Of a DNA stretch of 64,000 nt, positions 20,943 through 33,244 are shown piece by piece; within the stretch, counting starts at the first letter, position 1; each line of letters starts with the position of its first letter. A program made the translations under genes and the position numbers. The notes below the pieces were generated by a model. That model searched no databases and was not told the origin of the DNA. It was given only the letters and a program-made list of their open reading frames with translations. Source of the DNA: Pseudoxanthomonas sp. J31 (GTDB taxonomy: Bacteria > Pseudomonadota > Gammaproteobacteria > Xanthomonadales > Xanthomonadaceae); contig NZ_AZNZ01000007.1 in the NCBI RefSeq assembly GCF_000510725.1, positions 62,001 through 126,000 on the forward strand. The letters run 5' to 3'.

Positions 20943-20960
20943 TTGTGATCAATTTCACAA
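20943..20960. promoter_or_regulatory. CRP/Clp-type binding site
   Basis: TGTGATCAATTTCACA (20944-20959) fits the CRP consensus TGTGA-N6-TCACA exactly, and the arms extend to TTTGTGA/TCACAAA. Xanthomonads have the CRP homologue Clp, which controls secreted enzymes. The centre is at 20951.5, about 60 bases before the start point predicted from the promoter at 20978-21005, which is a class I activator position. Confidence 0.8.
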
Positions 20961-20977
20961 AGAACAGATCCGTGTCA

Positions 20978-21005
20978 TTGACTGAACCGGACCTGAAGCT
21001 AATTT
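20978..21005 (+). promoter_or_regulatory. sigma-70 type promoter of the autotransporter gene
   Basis: TTGACT (20978-20983), a 16-base spacer, then TAATTT (21000-21005). It lies directly downstream of the CRP/Clp site and 47 bases before the ATG at 21052. The start of transcription would be near 21012. Confidence 0.65.
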
Positions 21006-21051
21006 CGCCTCGTGGCCGGTCACTGGCCAGGCGACTTCCACAGAGGCCTTA

Positions 21052-24540
<3,489 letters not shown>

Positions 24541-24551
24541 CCCGCTGGACG

Positions 24552-24583
24552 AAAAAGGGCGCGGCCTCGGCCGCGCCCTTTTT
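24552..24583. terminator. bidirectional intrinsic terminator
   Basis: A perfect hairpin: AAAAA GGGCGCGGCC, loop, GGCCGCGCCC TTTTT. It is placed between the convergent autotransporter and folE2 genes and works for both strands. Confidence 0.92.
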
Positions 24584-24627
24584 CTTTGCGTGCGGCCCTG
24601 ACGCAGGCCGCGGCGTGCCGGCGAGGC

Positions 24628-25572
24628 TTACGCGGCCGGGCCGCTGCCGCTCACGCTGGCCACCGCGTCGTGCGGGTGCAGGCTCTCGAAGTGCGAGACC
24701 GTGGCTTCGTAGCGCTCGATCCGCGGGTCGGCGGACAGCACCGAGGCCACGCGCCGGGCGGCGTCCTCGCAGAACATCAGGTTGGCGGCGTTGAGCTCGG
24801 CGAAGGCCTGCTCGTCCTCGCGCTTGACCGCGGTCTGCACCGGGGTGCCCAGCGAGGCCTCCAGGGCGTCGATCAGGGCCACCAGCGGCAGTTCGTCGAA
24901 CTGCGGGCGCAGCTCCACGCGGACCCTGGCCTCGCTGCGCTGCGCATGCGGGGTGGCCGCCATGCCGCGCTCGGACGACAGCCACTGCGCGATCTCCTCC
25001 ACCCGCAGCGCCTCGGCATCGCCGAAGTCGGCACGCAGGCGCGCGGCATTGGCCTGGCGCGACAGCGCCGCCGAGCACGGGCAGGTGCTGGAGTACTCCA
25101 GGGAGAATCCGAGCACCAGCTTCAGGTGACCATCCTCCAGCAGCGCCTCGATCTCCACCGGGTAGCGCTTCCAGCCGGCGTTGTCGCTGCGCAGGGCGCG
25201 GCGCAGCAGCAGCGCCTCGTAGCGCAGGCGCAGGCGCGCGCGGGTGGCCAGGCCGGCCTGGGACTCGACGCTGTCCTGCAGGATGTGGCGCAGGCCGGCC
25301 GGGGTGACCTCGTGCCGGGCCAGCTCCTGCTGCAGGCGCAGGTACAGCCGCGACATGTGGATGCCGCGCTCGCCGGCGCGGTGCAGGTTCACCGACAGGT
25401 CGGCCTGGGCCGCGACCTGGACATGGCCGCCGGCGCCGTCGGGCACGCGCACCGGGATGGCGATGCCTTCCATGCCAACCCAGTCCAGCGGACGGGCCAG
25501 CGCGGCCGGCTGGTAGGCGACGTCCGGCAGCAGGTCGCCGGCGCGGGAGAGATCGGGAGCGGGAAGGGACAT
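24628..25572 (-). CDS. folE2: GTP cyclohydrolase FolE2 (type IB)
   Basis: This 314-residue enzyme converts GTP to dihydroneopterin triphosphate, the first step of folate and queuosine precursor synthesis. It belongs to the metal-flexible COG1469 family that replaces zinc-dependent FolE. Seen are VGMEGIAIPVRV, SVNLHRAGERGIHMSRLY, the active-site cysteine in SLEYSSTCPCSAALSRQ, and the C-terminal NAANLMFCEDAARRV plus VSHFESLHPHDAVA. FolE2 is often induced by zinc shortage; I found no convincing Zur box in the 169 bases upstream. Confidence 0.95.
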   Translation of the reverse strand: MSLPAPDLSRAGDLLPDVAYQPAALARPLDWVGMEGIAIPVRVPDGAGGHVQVAAQADLSVNLHRAGERGIHMSRLYLRLQQELARHEVTPAGLRHILQDSVESQAGLATRARLRLRYEALLLRRALRSDNAGWKRYPVEIEALLEDGHLKLVLGFSLEYSSTCPCSAALSRQANAARLRADFGDAEALRVEEIAQWLSSERGMAATPHAQRSEARVRVELRPQFDELPLVALIDALEASLGTPVQTAVKREDEQAFAELNAANLMFCEDAARRVASVLSADPRIERYEATVSHFESLHPHDAVASVSGSGPAA

Positions 25573-25741
25573 GGGAGGGCTGGGGAAGTTCGGGGAAGCA
25601 TCCGGCCTGGCCGCGGCGGCAGCCGTCGAATGGCCGTGGAAGCGGGAAGGACCGGACTGTCGTTGCCGTGCATTGTAACGGCTGGGGCCGGCCGGCCCGG
25701 CCGCGGCGGCGGGACGGAGTGTGCCGGCCGGTACCGCCGGT

Positions 25742-26455
25742 TCAGCCGCGTGCGGCGCGCCAGGAATCCCAGAGGATGCGCAGCGGATGCGCCTGGGCGC
25801 GGCGCCCGGCTGCCTGCGGCCGCAGCCGGCCGCGGGCCAGCACCGCCCAGATCCGGCGCGGCGCGGCACCGGCCACCCGTGCCGGCCAGTCCTGCAGCAG
25901 GGCCGCGGCCCATTGCCGCTGGGCGCGCTCGGCCTCCGCCGTGCCCTCCCCGCCCAGCAGGCTCAGCGGCACCGCCGCCTGCCCGACCTCGGCCAGGCGC
26001 GAGGCCAGCACCTGCGCCGCCAGCTGCTGCGGACGCGCGGCCGGCCCGCCCAGCACCACCGCCTCCACTTCCGCCACCGCCGCGGCATAGCCCTGCAGCG
26101 CGGCCAGCGCGGCCTGCGGATCGGCGGCGCGGGCACGGGCGGCGACCAGGTCCGGCAGCGCCGCGGCCAGTCGCTCCCAGGGTGCCGGCAGCGGCTCCAG
26201 CATCCGCCCGAGCGGATGCCGCGAGCGGTGCCCGGCCCAGTCGGCCAGCTCGGTGGCCCACCAGCCCAGCTTGGCGTCGGCCGGCAGCGGGTCGCCGGCG
26301 ATGTTGAGGATGTCGTCGAATTCCTGCAGCAGGGCGAACCAGGCCAGCACGCGCCCGCGCTCGGCCTGCGGCACGAACACCTCGGCCACGGCCCACTCCG
26401 GCCAGCGCTGCCGCCATTTGTCCAGGAAACTGTCGAGGGCCGAGGGTGTGCTCAT
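25742..26455 (-). CDS. squalene/phytoene synthase-like protein
   Basis: This 237-residue, all-helical, alanine-rich protein has an N-terminal VFVPQAERGRVLAWFALLQEFDDILNIAGD stretch (in pieces) that resembles the first Asp-rich region of trans-isoprenyl diphosphate synthases of the squalene/phytoene type. The second Asp motif is not obvious, so catalytic activity is doubtful. Xanthomonads carry such a gene next to gph and ubiG. ATG 26455 follows the gph stop by 52 bases. I am fairly sure of the fold family but not of the function. Confidence 0.65.
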   Translation of the reverse strand: MSTPSALDSFLDKWRQRWPEWAVAEVFVPQAERGRVLAWFALLQEFDDILNIAGDPLPADAKLGWWATELADWAGHRSRHPLGRMLEPLPAPWERLAAALPDLVAARARAADPQAALAALQGYAAAVAEVEAVVLGGPAARPQQLAAQVLASRLAEVGQAAVPLSLLGGEGTAEAERAQRQWAAALLQDWPARVAGAAPRRIWAVLARGRLRPQAAGRRAQAHPLRILWDSWRAARG

Positions 26456-26507
26456 GGAAACTCCGGCGGGCATGCCCGCGGGCCGGCGCCGGGCGCCGGC
26501 GGTGGGG

Positions 26508-27197
26508 TCAGCGGCGCGGCCAGGCGGCCGGCGCGACCAGTTCGTGCGGCAGTTCCGCCACGCGGTCGGCCTGCCAGGTGAGCGGGTCCTCGCCGTCCAG
26601 GCGGTAGCCCCACAGCACCGCGATCGAGGGCATGCCGGCGCCCTTGGCCGCCAGCACGTCGCGTTCATCGTCGCCGACGTAGACGCAGTCGGCCGGGTCC
26701 GCGCCCAGCGTGCGCGCGGCCTCCAGCAGCGGCAGCGGGTGCGGCTTGCGCTCGGCGTAGGTGTCGCCGCCGACCAGCACCGCGCAGCGCTCCTGCCAGC
26801 CCAGCCCGGCGACCACGTCGCGGGCCAGGTACTCGGCCTTGTTGGTGACGATGCCCCAGCGCGAACCGGCGGCTTCCAGCGCGGCCAGCATCTGCTCGAT
26901 GCCGTCGAACAGGCGGCTGTGGCGGCCCAGCTCCTCGCGGTAGACCGCCAGGAACTCGGCCACCAGCGCATCGCGCGCCTCGCCCTCTGCATCCGGGAAC
27001 AGCACCGAGACCATGGCCCGCGCCCCCTTGGACACGTGCTTGCGCAGCATCTCCGCATCCACCGGTCCCTGCCCGCGCGCTACCAGCATGCGGTTGGCGG
27101 TGGCGACCATGTCCGGGGCGCTGTCCAGCAGGGTGCCGTCCAGGTCGAACAGCGCCACCGGCGGGAACCCGCCGCCCTGCCCCACCGCAGCCGTCAC
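26508..27197 (-). CDS. gph: phosphoglycolate phosphatase-like HAD hydrolase Gph
   Basis: This 229-residue HAD-superfamily phosphatase has motif [17 protein letters not shown] with the nucleophilic Asp, motif [16 protein letters not shown], Lys in [15 protein letters not shown] (motif III), and motif [20 protein letters not shown]. It dephosphorylates 2-phosphoglycolate in the best-studied members. GTG or ATG at 27197 overlaps the ubiG stop by 4 bases. Pairing of gph with ubiG is common in proteobacteria. Confidence 0.93.
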   Translation of the reverse strand: MTAAVGQGGGFPPVALFDLDGTLLDSAPDMVATANRMLVARGQGPVDAEMLRKHVSKGARAMVSVLFPDAEGEARDALVAEFLAVYREELGRHSRLFDGIEQMLAALEAAGSRWGIVTNKAEYLARDVVAGLGWQERCAVLVGGDTYAERKPHPLPLLEAARTLGADPADCVYVGDDERDVLAAKGAGMPSIAVLWGYRLDGEDPLTWQADRVAELPHELVAPAAWPRR

Positions 27198-27916
27198 GGC
27201 TTCACCGCGCAGGCCAGGTAGTTGACCGAGGTCTGCCGCGACAGCCGCGCGCGTTGGCGCAGCGGGTCGTAGAACAGGCCGCTGACGTCCTCCAGCTGCA
27301 GGCCGGCATCGCGCAGCCAGGCCGCCAGTTCGGAGGGCTTGATGAAGTCGGCATAGCGGTGGGTGCCCTTGGGCAGCAGCCGCGCCACGTACTCGGCGCC
27401 GACGATGGCCAGCGCGAACGCGGCCGGGGTGCGGTTGAGCGTGGACAGGAACAGGCGGCCACCGGGCCGCAGCAGCCTGGCGCAGGCGGCGATGATGGCA
27501 CCCGGGTCCGGCACGTGCTCGAGCATCTCCATGCAGGTCACCGCGTCGAAGCTGCCCGGGCGTTCCCCGGCCAGCGCCTCCACCGACTGCACCAGGTATT
27601 CGACCTGCACGCCCGATTCCAGCGAGTGCAGGCGCGCGACCTTGACCAGCTCCGGGGCCAGGTCGGCGGCGGTCACGCGCGCGCCGGCGCGGGCCAGGGC
27701 TTCGCTGAGGATGCCGCCGCCGCAGCCCACGTCCAGCACCGTGCTGCCGGCCAGCGGCACGCGGCTGGCGACGTAGTCCAGGCGCACCGGGTTGAGCACG
27801 TGCAGGGCCCGCTGCGGGCCGTCAGGGTCCCACCAGCGGTTGGCCAGCGCGGCGAACTTGTCCAGTTCGGCCTGGTGGTAGTTGGCGCTGGTGGCGGCTT
27901 CGGCGTGGGTCGTCAT
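27194..27916 (-). CDS. ubiG: ubiquinone biosynthesis O-methyltransferase UbiG
   Basis: This 240-residue SAM-dependent methyltransferase performs both O-methylations in ubiquinone synthesis. Residues [29 protein letters not shown] form the family-specific N-terminus (in pieces). [20 protein letters not shown] is SAM motif I, and [11 protein letters not shown] and [10 protein letters not shown] follow. Two ATGs are available; 27916 is preferred because GGAGG lies 7 bases before it, whereas for 27922 the ribosome site abuts the codon. Translationally coupled to gph. Confidence 0.96.
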   Translation of the reverse strand: MTTHAEAATSANYHQAELDKFAALANRWWDPDGPQRALHVLNPVRLDYVASRVPLAGSTVLDVGCGGGILSEALARAGARVTAADLAPELVKVARLHSLESGVQVEYLVQSVEALAGERPGSFDAVTCMEMLEHVPDPGAIIAACARLLRPGGRLFLSTLNRTPAAFALAIVGAEYVARLLPKGTHRYADFIKPSELAAWLRDAGLQLEDVSGLFYDPLRQRARLSRQTSVNYLACAVKP

Positions 27917-27995
27917 CGTCATTCCTCCGCGAGGCGGCCATTGTAGGCCAGCCGGCCGCGACGGCCGCGCGAGGCGCGGCCGCGGTTTGCAGGAT

Positions 27996-29333
27996 TCAGC
28001 GGCCGAGCGCGGCGATGCGCTGGCGCCACTGGCGGGCGTTGGCGATCAGGGCCGCGGTGTCGATGTCCACCAGCTCGCGCGCGTCCAGCTTGCGGCGGCC
28101 GGCGATCCACACGTCGCTCACCTGCTGGCGGCCGACCGCGTAGACCAGCTGCGACAGCAGGTGGTGCAGCGGCTGGGCCTCCAGCGCCGACAGGTCCACG
28201 CACACCAGGTCGGCCTCCTTGCCCGGTTCGATCGAGCCGATGCGCTCGCCGAAACCCAGCGCGCGGGCGCCGCCGAGGGTGGCGGCGCGCAGCGTGGTGG
28301 CTGCGTCCAGGGCGGTGGCGTCGTTGGCCACGGCCTTGGCCAGCAGGGCCGCGGTGCGCAGCTCGCCGAACATGTCCAGGTCGTTGTTGCTGGCGCAGCC
28401 GTCGGTGCCGATCGCCAGGTTCACGCCTGCGCGCTGCAGGGCGCAGGCCGGGCAGAAGCCGGAGGCCAGCTTGAGGTTGGACTCGGGGCAGTGGGCCACG
28501 TGCACGCCGCGCTCGGCGCACAGGTGGATCTCGGCCTCGGTCAGCTGGGTCATGTGCACCGCGATCAGGCGGTCGTTGACCAGGCCCAGGCGGTCCAGCC
28601 GCGCCAGCGGGCGCTGGCCGTATTCCTTCAGCGAGTCGGCGATTTCCTGCGCGGTCTCGTGGGTGTGCAGGTGGACCTGGGTGTCGAGCTGGTCGGACAG
28701 CATCCGCACCCGCTCGAAGTTGGCGTCGCTGACGGTGTACGGCGCGTGCGGGGCGAACGCGGTGGCGATCAGCGGATCGTCGCGCCACTGGTCGTGGACC
28801 TCGCCGGCCTTGTCGAAGTACTCGTCGTCGCTGCGCGCCCAGGCGGTGGGGAAATTGATCACCGGCAGGCCGACCAGGGCGCGGAAGCCGTGCTTCCTGT
28901 AGACCGCGGCCTGCACGTCCGGGAAGAAGTAGTTCTCGTTGGCGCAGGTGGTGCCGCCGCGCAGCATCTCGGCGATGGCCAGGGCCATGCCGTCGGCGAC
29001 GAAGTCCGGCCCGATCACCGCGGCCTCCACCGGCCAGATGTGCTGCTGCAGCCAGGTCATCAGCGGCAGGTCGTCGGCGACGCCGCGCAGCAGGGTCATC
29101 GGGTTGTGGGTGTGGGCGTTGACCAGGCCCGGGATCAGCGCCGCGTCCGGGCGCTGCACCACCTCGGCCGCGGCGAAGCGCGCGCGCGCCTCGGCGGTCG
29201 GCAGCACGGCCACGATCCTGCCGCCGGATACGGCGACGGCGTGGTCTTCCAGGACCACGCCGTGCGGTTCGACCGGGACGACCCAGCCGGCTTCGATGAG
29301 AAGGTCGCAGGCCTGGGGGGAAATATCGGTCAT
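27996..29333 (-). CDS. mtaD: TRZ/ATZ family amidohydrolase, MTA/SAH deaminase type
   Basis: This ~445-residue zinc amidohydrolase deaminates 5'-methylthioadenosine or S-adenosylhomocysteine in characterised relatives. Metal ligands sit in [27 protein letters not shown]-like [26 protein letters not shown] and [20 protein letters not shown] is the by-product of UbiG, whose gene lies just downstream, giving a plausible link. A start at ATG 29351, six codons upstream, is also possible; I use 29333, which matches the shorter start typical of the family. Confidence 0.85.
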   Translation of the reverse strand: MTDISPQACDLLIEAGWVVPVEPHGVVLEDHAVAVSGGRIVAVLPTAEARARFAAAEVVQRPDAALIPGLVNAHTHNPMTLLRGVADDLPLMTWLQQHIWPVEAAVIGPDFVADGMALAIAEMLRGGTTCANENYFFPDVQAAVYRKHGFRALVGLPVINFPTAWARSDDEYFDKAGEVHDQWRDDPLIATAFAPHAPYTVSDANFERVRMLSDQLDTQVHLHTHETAQEIADSLKEYGQRPLARLDRLGLVNDRLIAVHMTQLTEAEIHLCAERGVHVAHCPESNLKLASGFCPACALQRAGVNLAIGTDGCASNNDLDMFGELRTAALLAKAVANDATALDAATTLRAATLGGARALGFGERIGSIEPGKEADLVCVDLSALEAQPLHHLLSQLVYAVGRQQVSDVWIAGRRKLDARELVDIDTAALIANARQWRQRIAALGR

Positions 29334-29351
29334 GCGCTCCTGCTCACTCAT

Positions 29352-29789
29352 TCCTGTTGCGGGTGGACATCATCCCAGCGCGGGCGGGATGCGTCACTAC
29401 GTCGCTTCACGCTGGCGAAGGGCCCCACGGCAGCCGGACGGCTGTGAGACCCGGGCCCATTGGCTTTCAAAGGACTGGCGCCCGTCGGGCAGCTGCGCAG
29501 CCGATCCGCAAGCCACCGTCGGTGCCTGATTGCGCGCCTGGTGCCAGCCAGGACCACTGGCTCCGGCTTGCGCCGGGACGACGGGAACCTGGGGTTCCCG
29601 CGTCGCAGGGCCCCGGGAAGGCACGGGAATCCCGCTGCCTAAGCCATCCGCCTGCGGCGGCGCCGTTCGCGGGGAAGACGATCCGGGACCCGCGTCGCGG
29701 GCGCCTGGCGAGAGGCGCCGGATGCGGCCTTCGCCGGGATGACGATCCGGCAAGCCCGCGGCCGCCGGCGGCGGCCACGGGCCGGATCG
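29352..29789. repeat. repeat-rich intergenic region (REP-like units)
   Basis: About 440 bases between the deaminase and efp with no believable gene. It contains REP-like units common in xanthomonad intergenic DNA: CTTGCGCCGGGACGACGGG (29568-29586), GCCTTCGCCGGGATGACG (29727-29744) and related GGGAACC/GGTTCCC and CGCGTCGC pieces between them, plus a partial copy near 29366-29390. The exact unit boundaries need comparison with the genome. Confidence 0.65.
29754..29782 (-). terminator. hairpin after efp
   Basis: A 13-bp stem (GCCCGCGGCCGCC / GGCGGCCACGGGC, one G-T pair) with a 3-base loop, eight bases after the efp stop. Only a short T-run follows on the minus strand. Confidence 0.6.
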
Positions 29790-30356
29790 TCACTTCACGC
29801 GGGAGACGTACTCGCCGGAGCGGGTGTCAACCTTGATCACCTCGTCCTGGCCGACGAACAGCGGCACGCGGACCACGGCGCCGGTCTCCAGGGTGGCCGG
29901 CTTGCCGCCGCCGCCGGAGGTATCGCCGCGCACGCCCGGGTCGGTCTCGACGATCTTCAGTTCGACGAAGTTCGGCGGGGTCACCTGGATCGGGGTGCCG
30001 TTCCACAGGGTCACCACGCACTGCTCCTCGCCCTTGAGCCACTTGGCGGCATCGCCCACGCCGTTCTTGTCGGCCTGGACCTGCTCGAAGGTCTCCGGCT
30101 GCATGAAGTGCCAGTACTCGCCGTCGTTGTACAGGTACTGCATGTCGGTATCGACGACGTCCGCGGCCTCGACCGAATCGGTCGACTTCATGGTGATTTC
30201 CTGCACGCGGCCGGTGCGGATCTGGCGGTACTTCACGCGGGTGAAGGCCTGGCCCTTGCCCGGCTTGACGTACTCGGTGTCGGTGATGATCGCGGGTTCG
30301 TTGTTGACCAGGATCTTCATCCCGTTCTTGACGTCGTTCATGCCGTAAGAGGCCAT
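29790..30356 (-). CDS. efp: elongation factor P
   Basis: This 188-residue, three-domain tRNA-mimicking factor relieves ribosomes stalled at proline runs. The tip loop is [11 protein letters not shown] with Lys34, the residue that EpmA/EpmB beta-lysylate in gammaproteobacteria. The start [21 protein letters not shown] and the end [13 protein letters not shown] are typical. It is divergent from epmB, encoding the lysine 2,3-aminomutase needed for that modification, with 108 bases between the two starts. Confidence 0.98.
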   Translation of the reverse strand: MASYGMNDVKNGMKILVNNEPAIITDTEYVKPGKGQAFTRVKYRQIRTGRVQEITMKSTDSVEAADVVDTDMQYLYNDGEYWHFMQPETFEQVQADKNGVGDAAKWLKGEEQCVVTLWNGTPIQVTPPNFVELKIVETDPGVRGDTSGGGGKPATLETGAVVRVPLFVGQDEVIKVDTRSGEYVSRVK

Positions 30357-30464
30357 GGGAACTCCTTGGGTATGGCGAGGCCGCCACCTGGCGGCCGGCA
30401 GTTGGAAGCGGCGGTTAGAATGTAGGCGCCCGCCGTCGCCGGCGGGCCGTCCTCCAGACCGCAC

Positions 30465-31511
30465 ATGATACCCGCAGCCCCCACGCCCATGCAGCCGGAC
30501 CCCGCGCCGGCGCCTGCCCCCGCCGCCGTTCCCGCCACCCCACGCTGGCAGCGCCTGTGGCGCGAGGCGGTGCGCGACCCGCGCGAGCTGCTGGCGATGC
30601 TCGGACTGGACGCGGTCGCGGCCGGGATTTCCGACGCCGCCGCGGCGCAGTTCGCCATGCGCGTGCCGCGCGGGTTCGCTGCCCGCATGCGCCCCGGTGA
30701 CCTGCACGACCCGCTGCTGCGCCAGGTCCTGCCGGTGGTGGACGAGGAGCGGATCGTGCCCGGCTTCGCCCTGGACGCGGTCGGCGACGGCGCGGCCAAG
30801 AAGGCCGACGGCGTGATCCAGAAATACCGCGGCCGCGCCCTGCTGGTGGCCACCGGCAGCTGCGCGGTCAACTGCCGCTACTGCTTCCGCCGCCATTTCC
30901 CCTACGCCGACGAGACCGCCGCGCGCGACGGCTGGGCCGGCGCGGTGGCGGCGATCGCGGCCGATCCGGGCATCGACGAGGTGATCCTGTCCGGCGGCGA
31001 CCCGCTGTCGCTGGCCACGCCCAAGCTGGCCGAACTGAGCGCGCAGCTGGCGGCAATCCCGCACATCCGCCGCCTGCGCATCCACAGCCGCCTGCCGGTG
31101 GTGCTGCCGGAGCGCGTCGACGAGGCCTTCGTGGAGTGGATGTCGGCCCTGCCCTGGCCGGTGGCGTTCGTGGTCCACGCCAACCACGCCAACGAGTTCG
31201 ACGCCTCGGTGGACCAGGCCCTGGCGCGCCTGCGCCGCGCCGGCGCCCAGCTGCTCAACCAGGCGGTGCTGCTGCGCGGGGTGAACGATTCGGTCGACGC
31301 CCTGGCCGAGCTGTGCGAGCGCGGCTACGCCGCCGGGGTGCTGCCGTACTACCTGCACCAGCTGGACCGGATCCAGGGCGCGGCCCACTTCGAGGTCGAC
31401 GACGAGCGCGCCCGCGCGCTGCACCGGCAGCTGGCGGCGCGCCTGTCCGGCTACCTGGTGCCGAAACTGGTGCGCGAGGTCCAGGGCGACCCGGGCAAGC
31501 GCCCGCTGTGA
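30465..31511 (+). CDS. epmB: EF-P (R)-beta-lysylation protein EpmB, lysine 2,3-aminomutase
   Basis: This 348-residue radical SAM enzyme isomerises alpha-lysine to beta-lysine for attachment to EF-P. The 4Fe-4S motif is [15 protein letters not shown] (CxxxCxxC, near residue 130), followed by [16 protein letters not shown] and the pyridoxal-phosphate region near [12 protein letters not shown]. The first ~25 residues are Pro/Ala-rich and variable, so the true start may be ATG 30465 or ATG 30489. epmA is not in this window. Confidence 0.94.
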   Translation: MIPAAPTPMQPDPAPAPAPAAVPATPRWQRLWREAVRDPRELLAMLGLDAVAAGISDAAAAQFAMRVPRGFAARMRPGDLHDPLLRQVLPVVDEERIVPGFALDAVGDGAAKKADGVIQKYRGRALLVATGSCAVNCRYCFRRHFPYADETAARDGWAGAVAAIAADPGIDEVILSGGDPLSLATPKLAELSAQLAAIPHIRRLRIHSRLPVVLPERVDEAFVEWMSALPWPVAFVVHANHANEFDASVDQALARLRRAGAQLLNQAVLLRGVNDSVDALAELCERGYAAGVLPYYLHQLDRIQGAAHFEVDDERARALHRQLAARLSGYLVPKLVREVQGDPGKRPL

Positions 31512-31524
31512 CCCCGGCGCCACC

Positions 31525-32556
31525 TCAGTCCTTCAGGCCCCACAGCAGCATCGCGTCGCCGTAGGAGAAGAAGCGGTAGCGCCGTTCCACCGCGTGGCGG
31601 TAGGCGGCGAAGATCCGCTCCTTGCCGGCGAAGGCCGAGACCAGCATCAGCAGGGTGCTCTCCGGCAGGTGGAAGTTGGTCACCAGCGCGTCCACGCTGC
31701 GCACCTTGTAGCCTGGGAAGATGAAGATCCGGGTCTCGCCCGCGAACGGCTGCAGCTGCCCATCGCGCATGGCACTTTCCAGCGCGCGCACCACGGTCGT
31801 GCCCACCGCGATCACCCGGCCGCCGGCGGCGCGGGTGCGGCGCACCTGGGCCACCAGCTCGGCGCCGACGTTCAGCCACTCGCTGTGCATGGTGTGCTCG
31901 CGCACGTCCTCCACCCGCATCGGCTGGAAGGTGCCGGCGCCCACGTGCAGGGTGACGTGGCCGAACTCCACCCCGCGCTCGCGCAGGCGCTGCAGCAGGG
32001 CGTGGTCGAAGTGCAGGCCGGCGGTGGGCGCGGCCACGGCGCCGACCTCGCGCGCGAACACGGTCTGGTAGCGCTCGGCGTCGGCCGCGTCCGGCTCGCG
32101 CTGGATGTACGGCGGCAGCGGCAGGCGCCCGACCCGGGCCAGCCACTGCTCCAGCGGCTCGCCGACCTCGAAGCGCACGACGAAGAACGCGTCCTCGCGC
32201 CCCAGCACCTCGGCCTGGCCGCCGCCGTCCAGCACGATCCGCGAACCCGGCTTGGGCGACTTGCTGGCGCGCATCTGCACCCGCGCCTGCGCGTCCGGCA
32301 GCAGGCGCTCGATCAGGATCTCGACCCGGCCGCCGCTTTCCTTCTGTCCGAACAGGCGCGCCGGGATCACCCGGGTGTCGTTGAACACCAGCAGGTCGCC
32401 GGGCTGTAGCAGGTCCGGCAGGTCGCGCACGTGCAGGTCGGCGAAGTCGCCCTCGCCGGGCGGCACCACCAGCATCCGGCTGGCCGAGCGCTCGGCCAGG
32501 GGCGCCTGCGCGATCAGTTCCTCGGGCAGGTCGTAGTGGAAATCGGACTTCTTCAA
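31525..32556 (-). CDS. queA: S-adenosylmethionine:tRNA ribosyltransferase-isomerase QueA
   Basis: This 343-residue enzyme adds the epoxycyclopentanediol group to preQ1 in tRNA during queuosine synthesis. The family marks are [64 protein letters not shown] and [17 protein letters not shown]. The frame opens with TTG at 32556 (LKKSDF); no ATG or GTG lies close in frame. It is convergent with epmB and lies 59 bases after the Lrp-family gene. Confidence 0.97.
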   Translation of the reverse strand: MKKSDFHYDLPEELIAQAPLAERSASRMLVVPPGEGDFADLHVRDLPDLLQPGDLLVFNDTRVIPARLFGQKESGGRVEILIERLLPDAQARVQMRASKSPKPGSRIVLDGGGQAEVLGREDAFFVVRFEVGEPLEQWLARVGRLPLPPYIQREPDAADAERYQTVFAREVGAVAAPTAGLHFDHALLQRLRERGVEFGHVTLHVGAGTFQPMRVEDVREHTMHSEWLNVGAELVAQVRRTRAAGGRVIAVGTTVVRALESAMRDGQLQPFAGETRIFIFPGYKVRSVDALVTNFHLPESTLLMLVSAFAGKERIFAAYRHAVERRYRFFSYGDAMLLWGLKD

Positions 32557-32615
32557 GGCAGTGCCGGCGCTTGGGGGGCCGGTATTGTACGGCCGCGCGC
32601 CCGCCCGGCCGGCCT

Positions 32616-33047
32616 TCAGCGCTCGAACTTGGTCGACAGGATGATCGAGGACGAGGTGCGCTCCACGCCTTCCAGCGCGCCTATGCGGTCGGTCAGCTCG
32701 TCCATCGCGCCCACGTCGGCGGCCACGCCCAGCGCCACCAGGTCGTGGGCGCCGCTGACCGAATGCAGCGCGCGCACCTCGGGCATGTCGGCCAGGGCCT
32801 TGACCACCGCCGGCATGCGCTTGGGCGAGACGGTGATGAGGATGTGGGCGCGGATGCGGTCGCGCTCGTAGCCGTCGTCCAGCCGCACCGAATAGCCGCG
32901 GATGACCCCCTGCTTCTCCAGCCGCTCGATCCGGCTCTGCACCGTGGTCCGCGACAGCCCCAGCCGGCGCGCCAGCTCGGCGGTGGACTGGCGTGCGTTC
33001 TCGCGCAGCAGGGACAGCAGGCGCTCGTCGGCGGCAGATAGTTTCAT
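32616..33047 (-). CDS. Lrp/AsnC family transcriptional regulator
   Basis: This 143-residue protein has an N-terminal helix-turn-helix ([37 protein letters not shown] in pieces) and a C-terminal RAM ligand-binding domain ([33 protein letters not shown]). Such proteins form dimers and octamers and sense amino acids. It is divergent from a class III aminotransferase gene, a common regulator-target arrangement. A 19-base palindrome (33060-33078) sits 13 bases before its ATG, suggesting autoregulation. There is no good Shine-Dalgarno before the ATG. Confidence 0.95.
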   Translation of the reverse strand: MKLSAADERLLSLLRENARQSTAELARRLGLSRTTVQSRIERLEKQGVIRGYSVRLDDGYERDRIRAHILITVSPKRMPAVVKALADMPEVRALHSVSGAHDLVALGVAADVGAMDELTDRIGALEGVERTSSSIILSTKFER

Positions 33048-33059
33048 GTCGACAGCATT

Positions 33060-33078
33060 TTTCGTCGGATCGACGAAA
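33060..33078. promoter_or_regulatory. palindromic operator, likely bound by the Lrp-family regulator
   Basis: TTTCGTCG-GAT-CGACGAAA is a perfect 8-bp inverted repeat with a 3-bp centre, in the 197-base space between the divergent regulator and aminotransferase genes. Size and symmetry suit an Lrp/AsnC dimer. Binding is inferred. Confidence 0.65.
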
Positions 33079-33244
33079 TCCTACCGCTTATTCGCCTGAT
33101 CAGCGCTGCCAAGTGACGATACGGCCCCCTTAAGATGGGGGTGAACGCGCCCCGCGCATCCTGCCGGGCGACCACCGCCCCGCCGGGGCCGGCTCCAGCG
33201 ACAGCCTGTCGCCCTGCCGTCCCGGCCCGAACCGGAGGCCTGCC

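Noticed and set aside
27962-27982. Perfect GC hairpin CGGCCGCGC / GCGCGGCCG after the MTA/SAH deaminase gene
   Set aside because: No T-run on the minus strand and such GC palindromes are frequent here; not strong enough to call a terminator.
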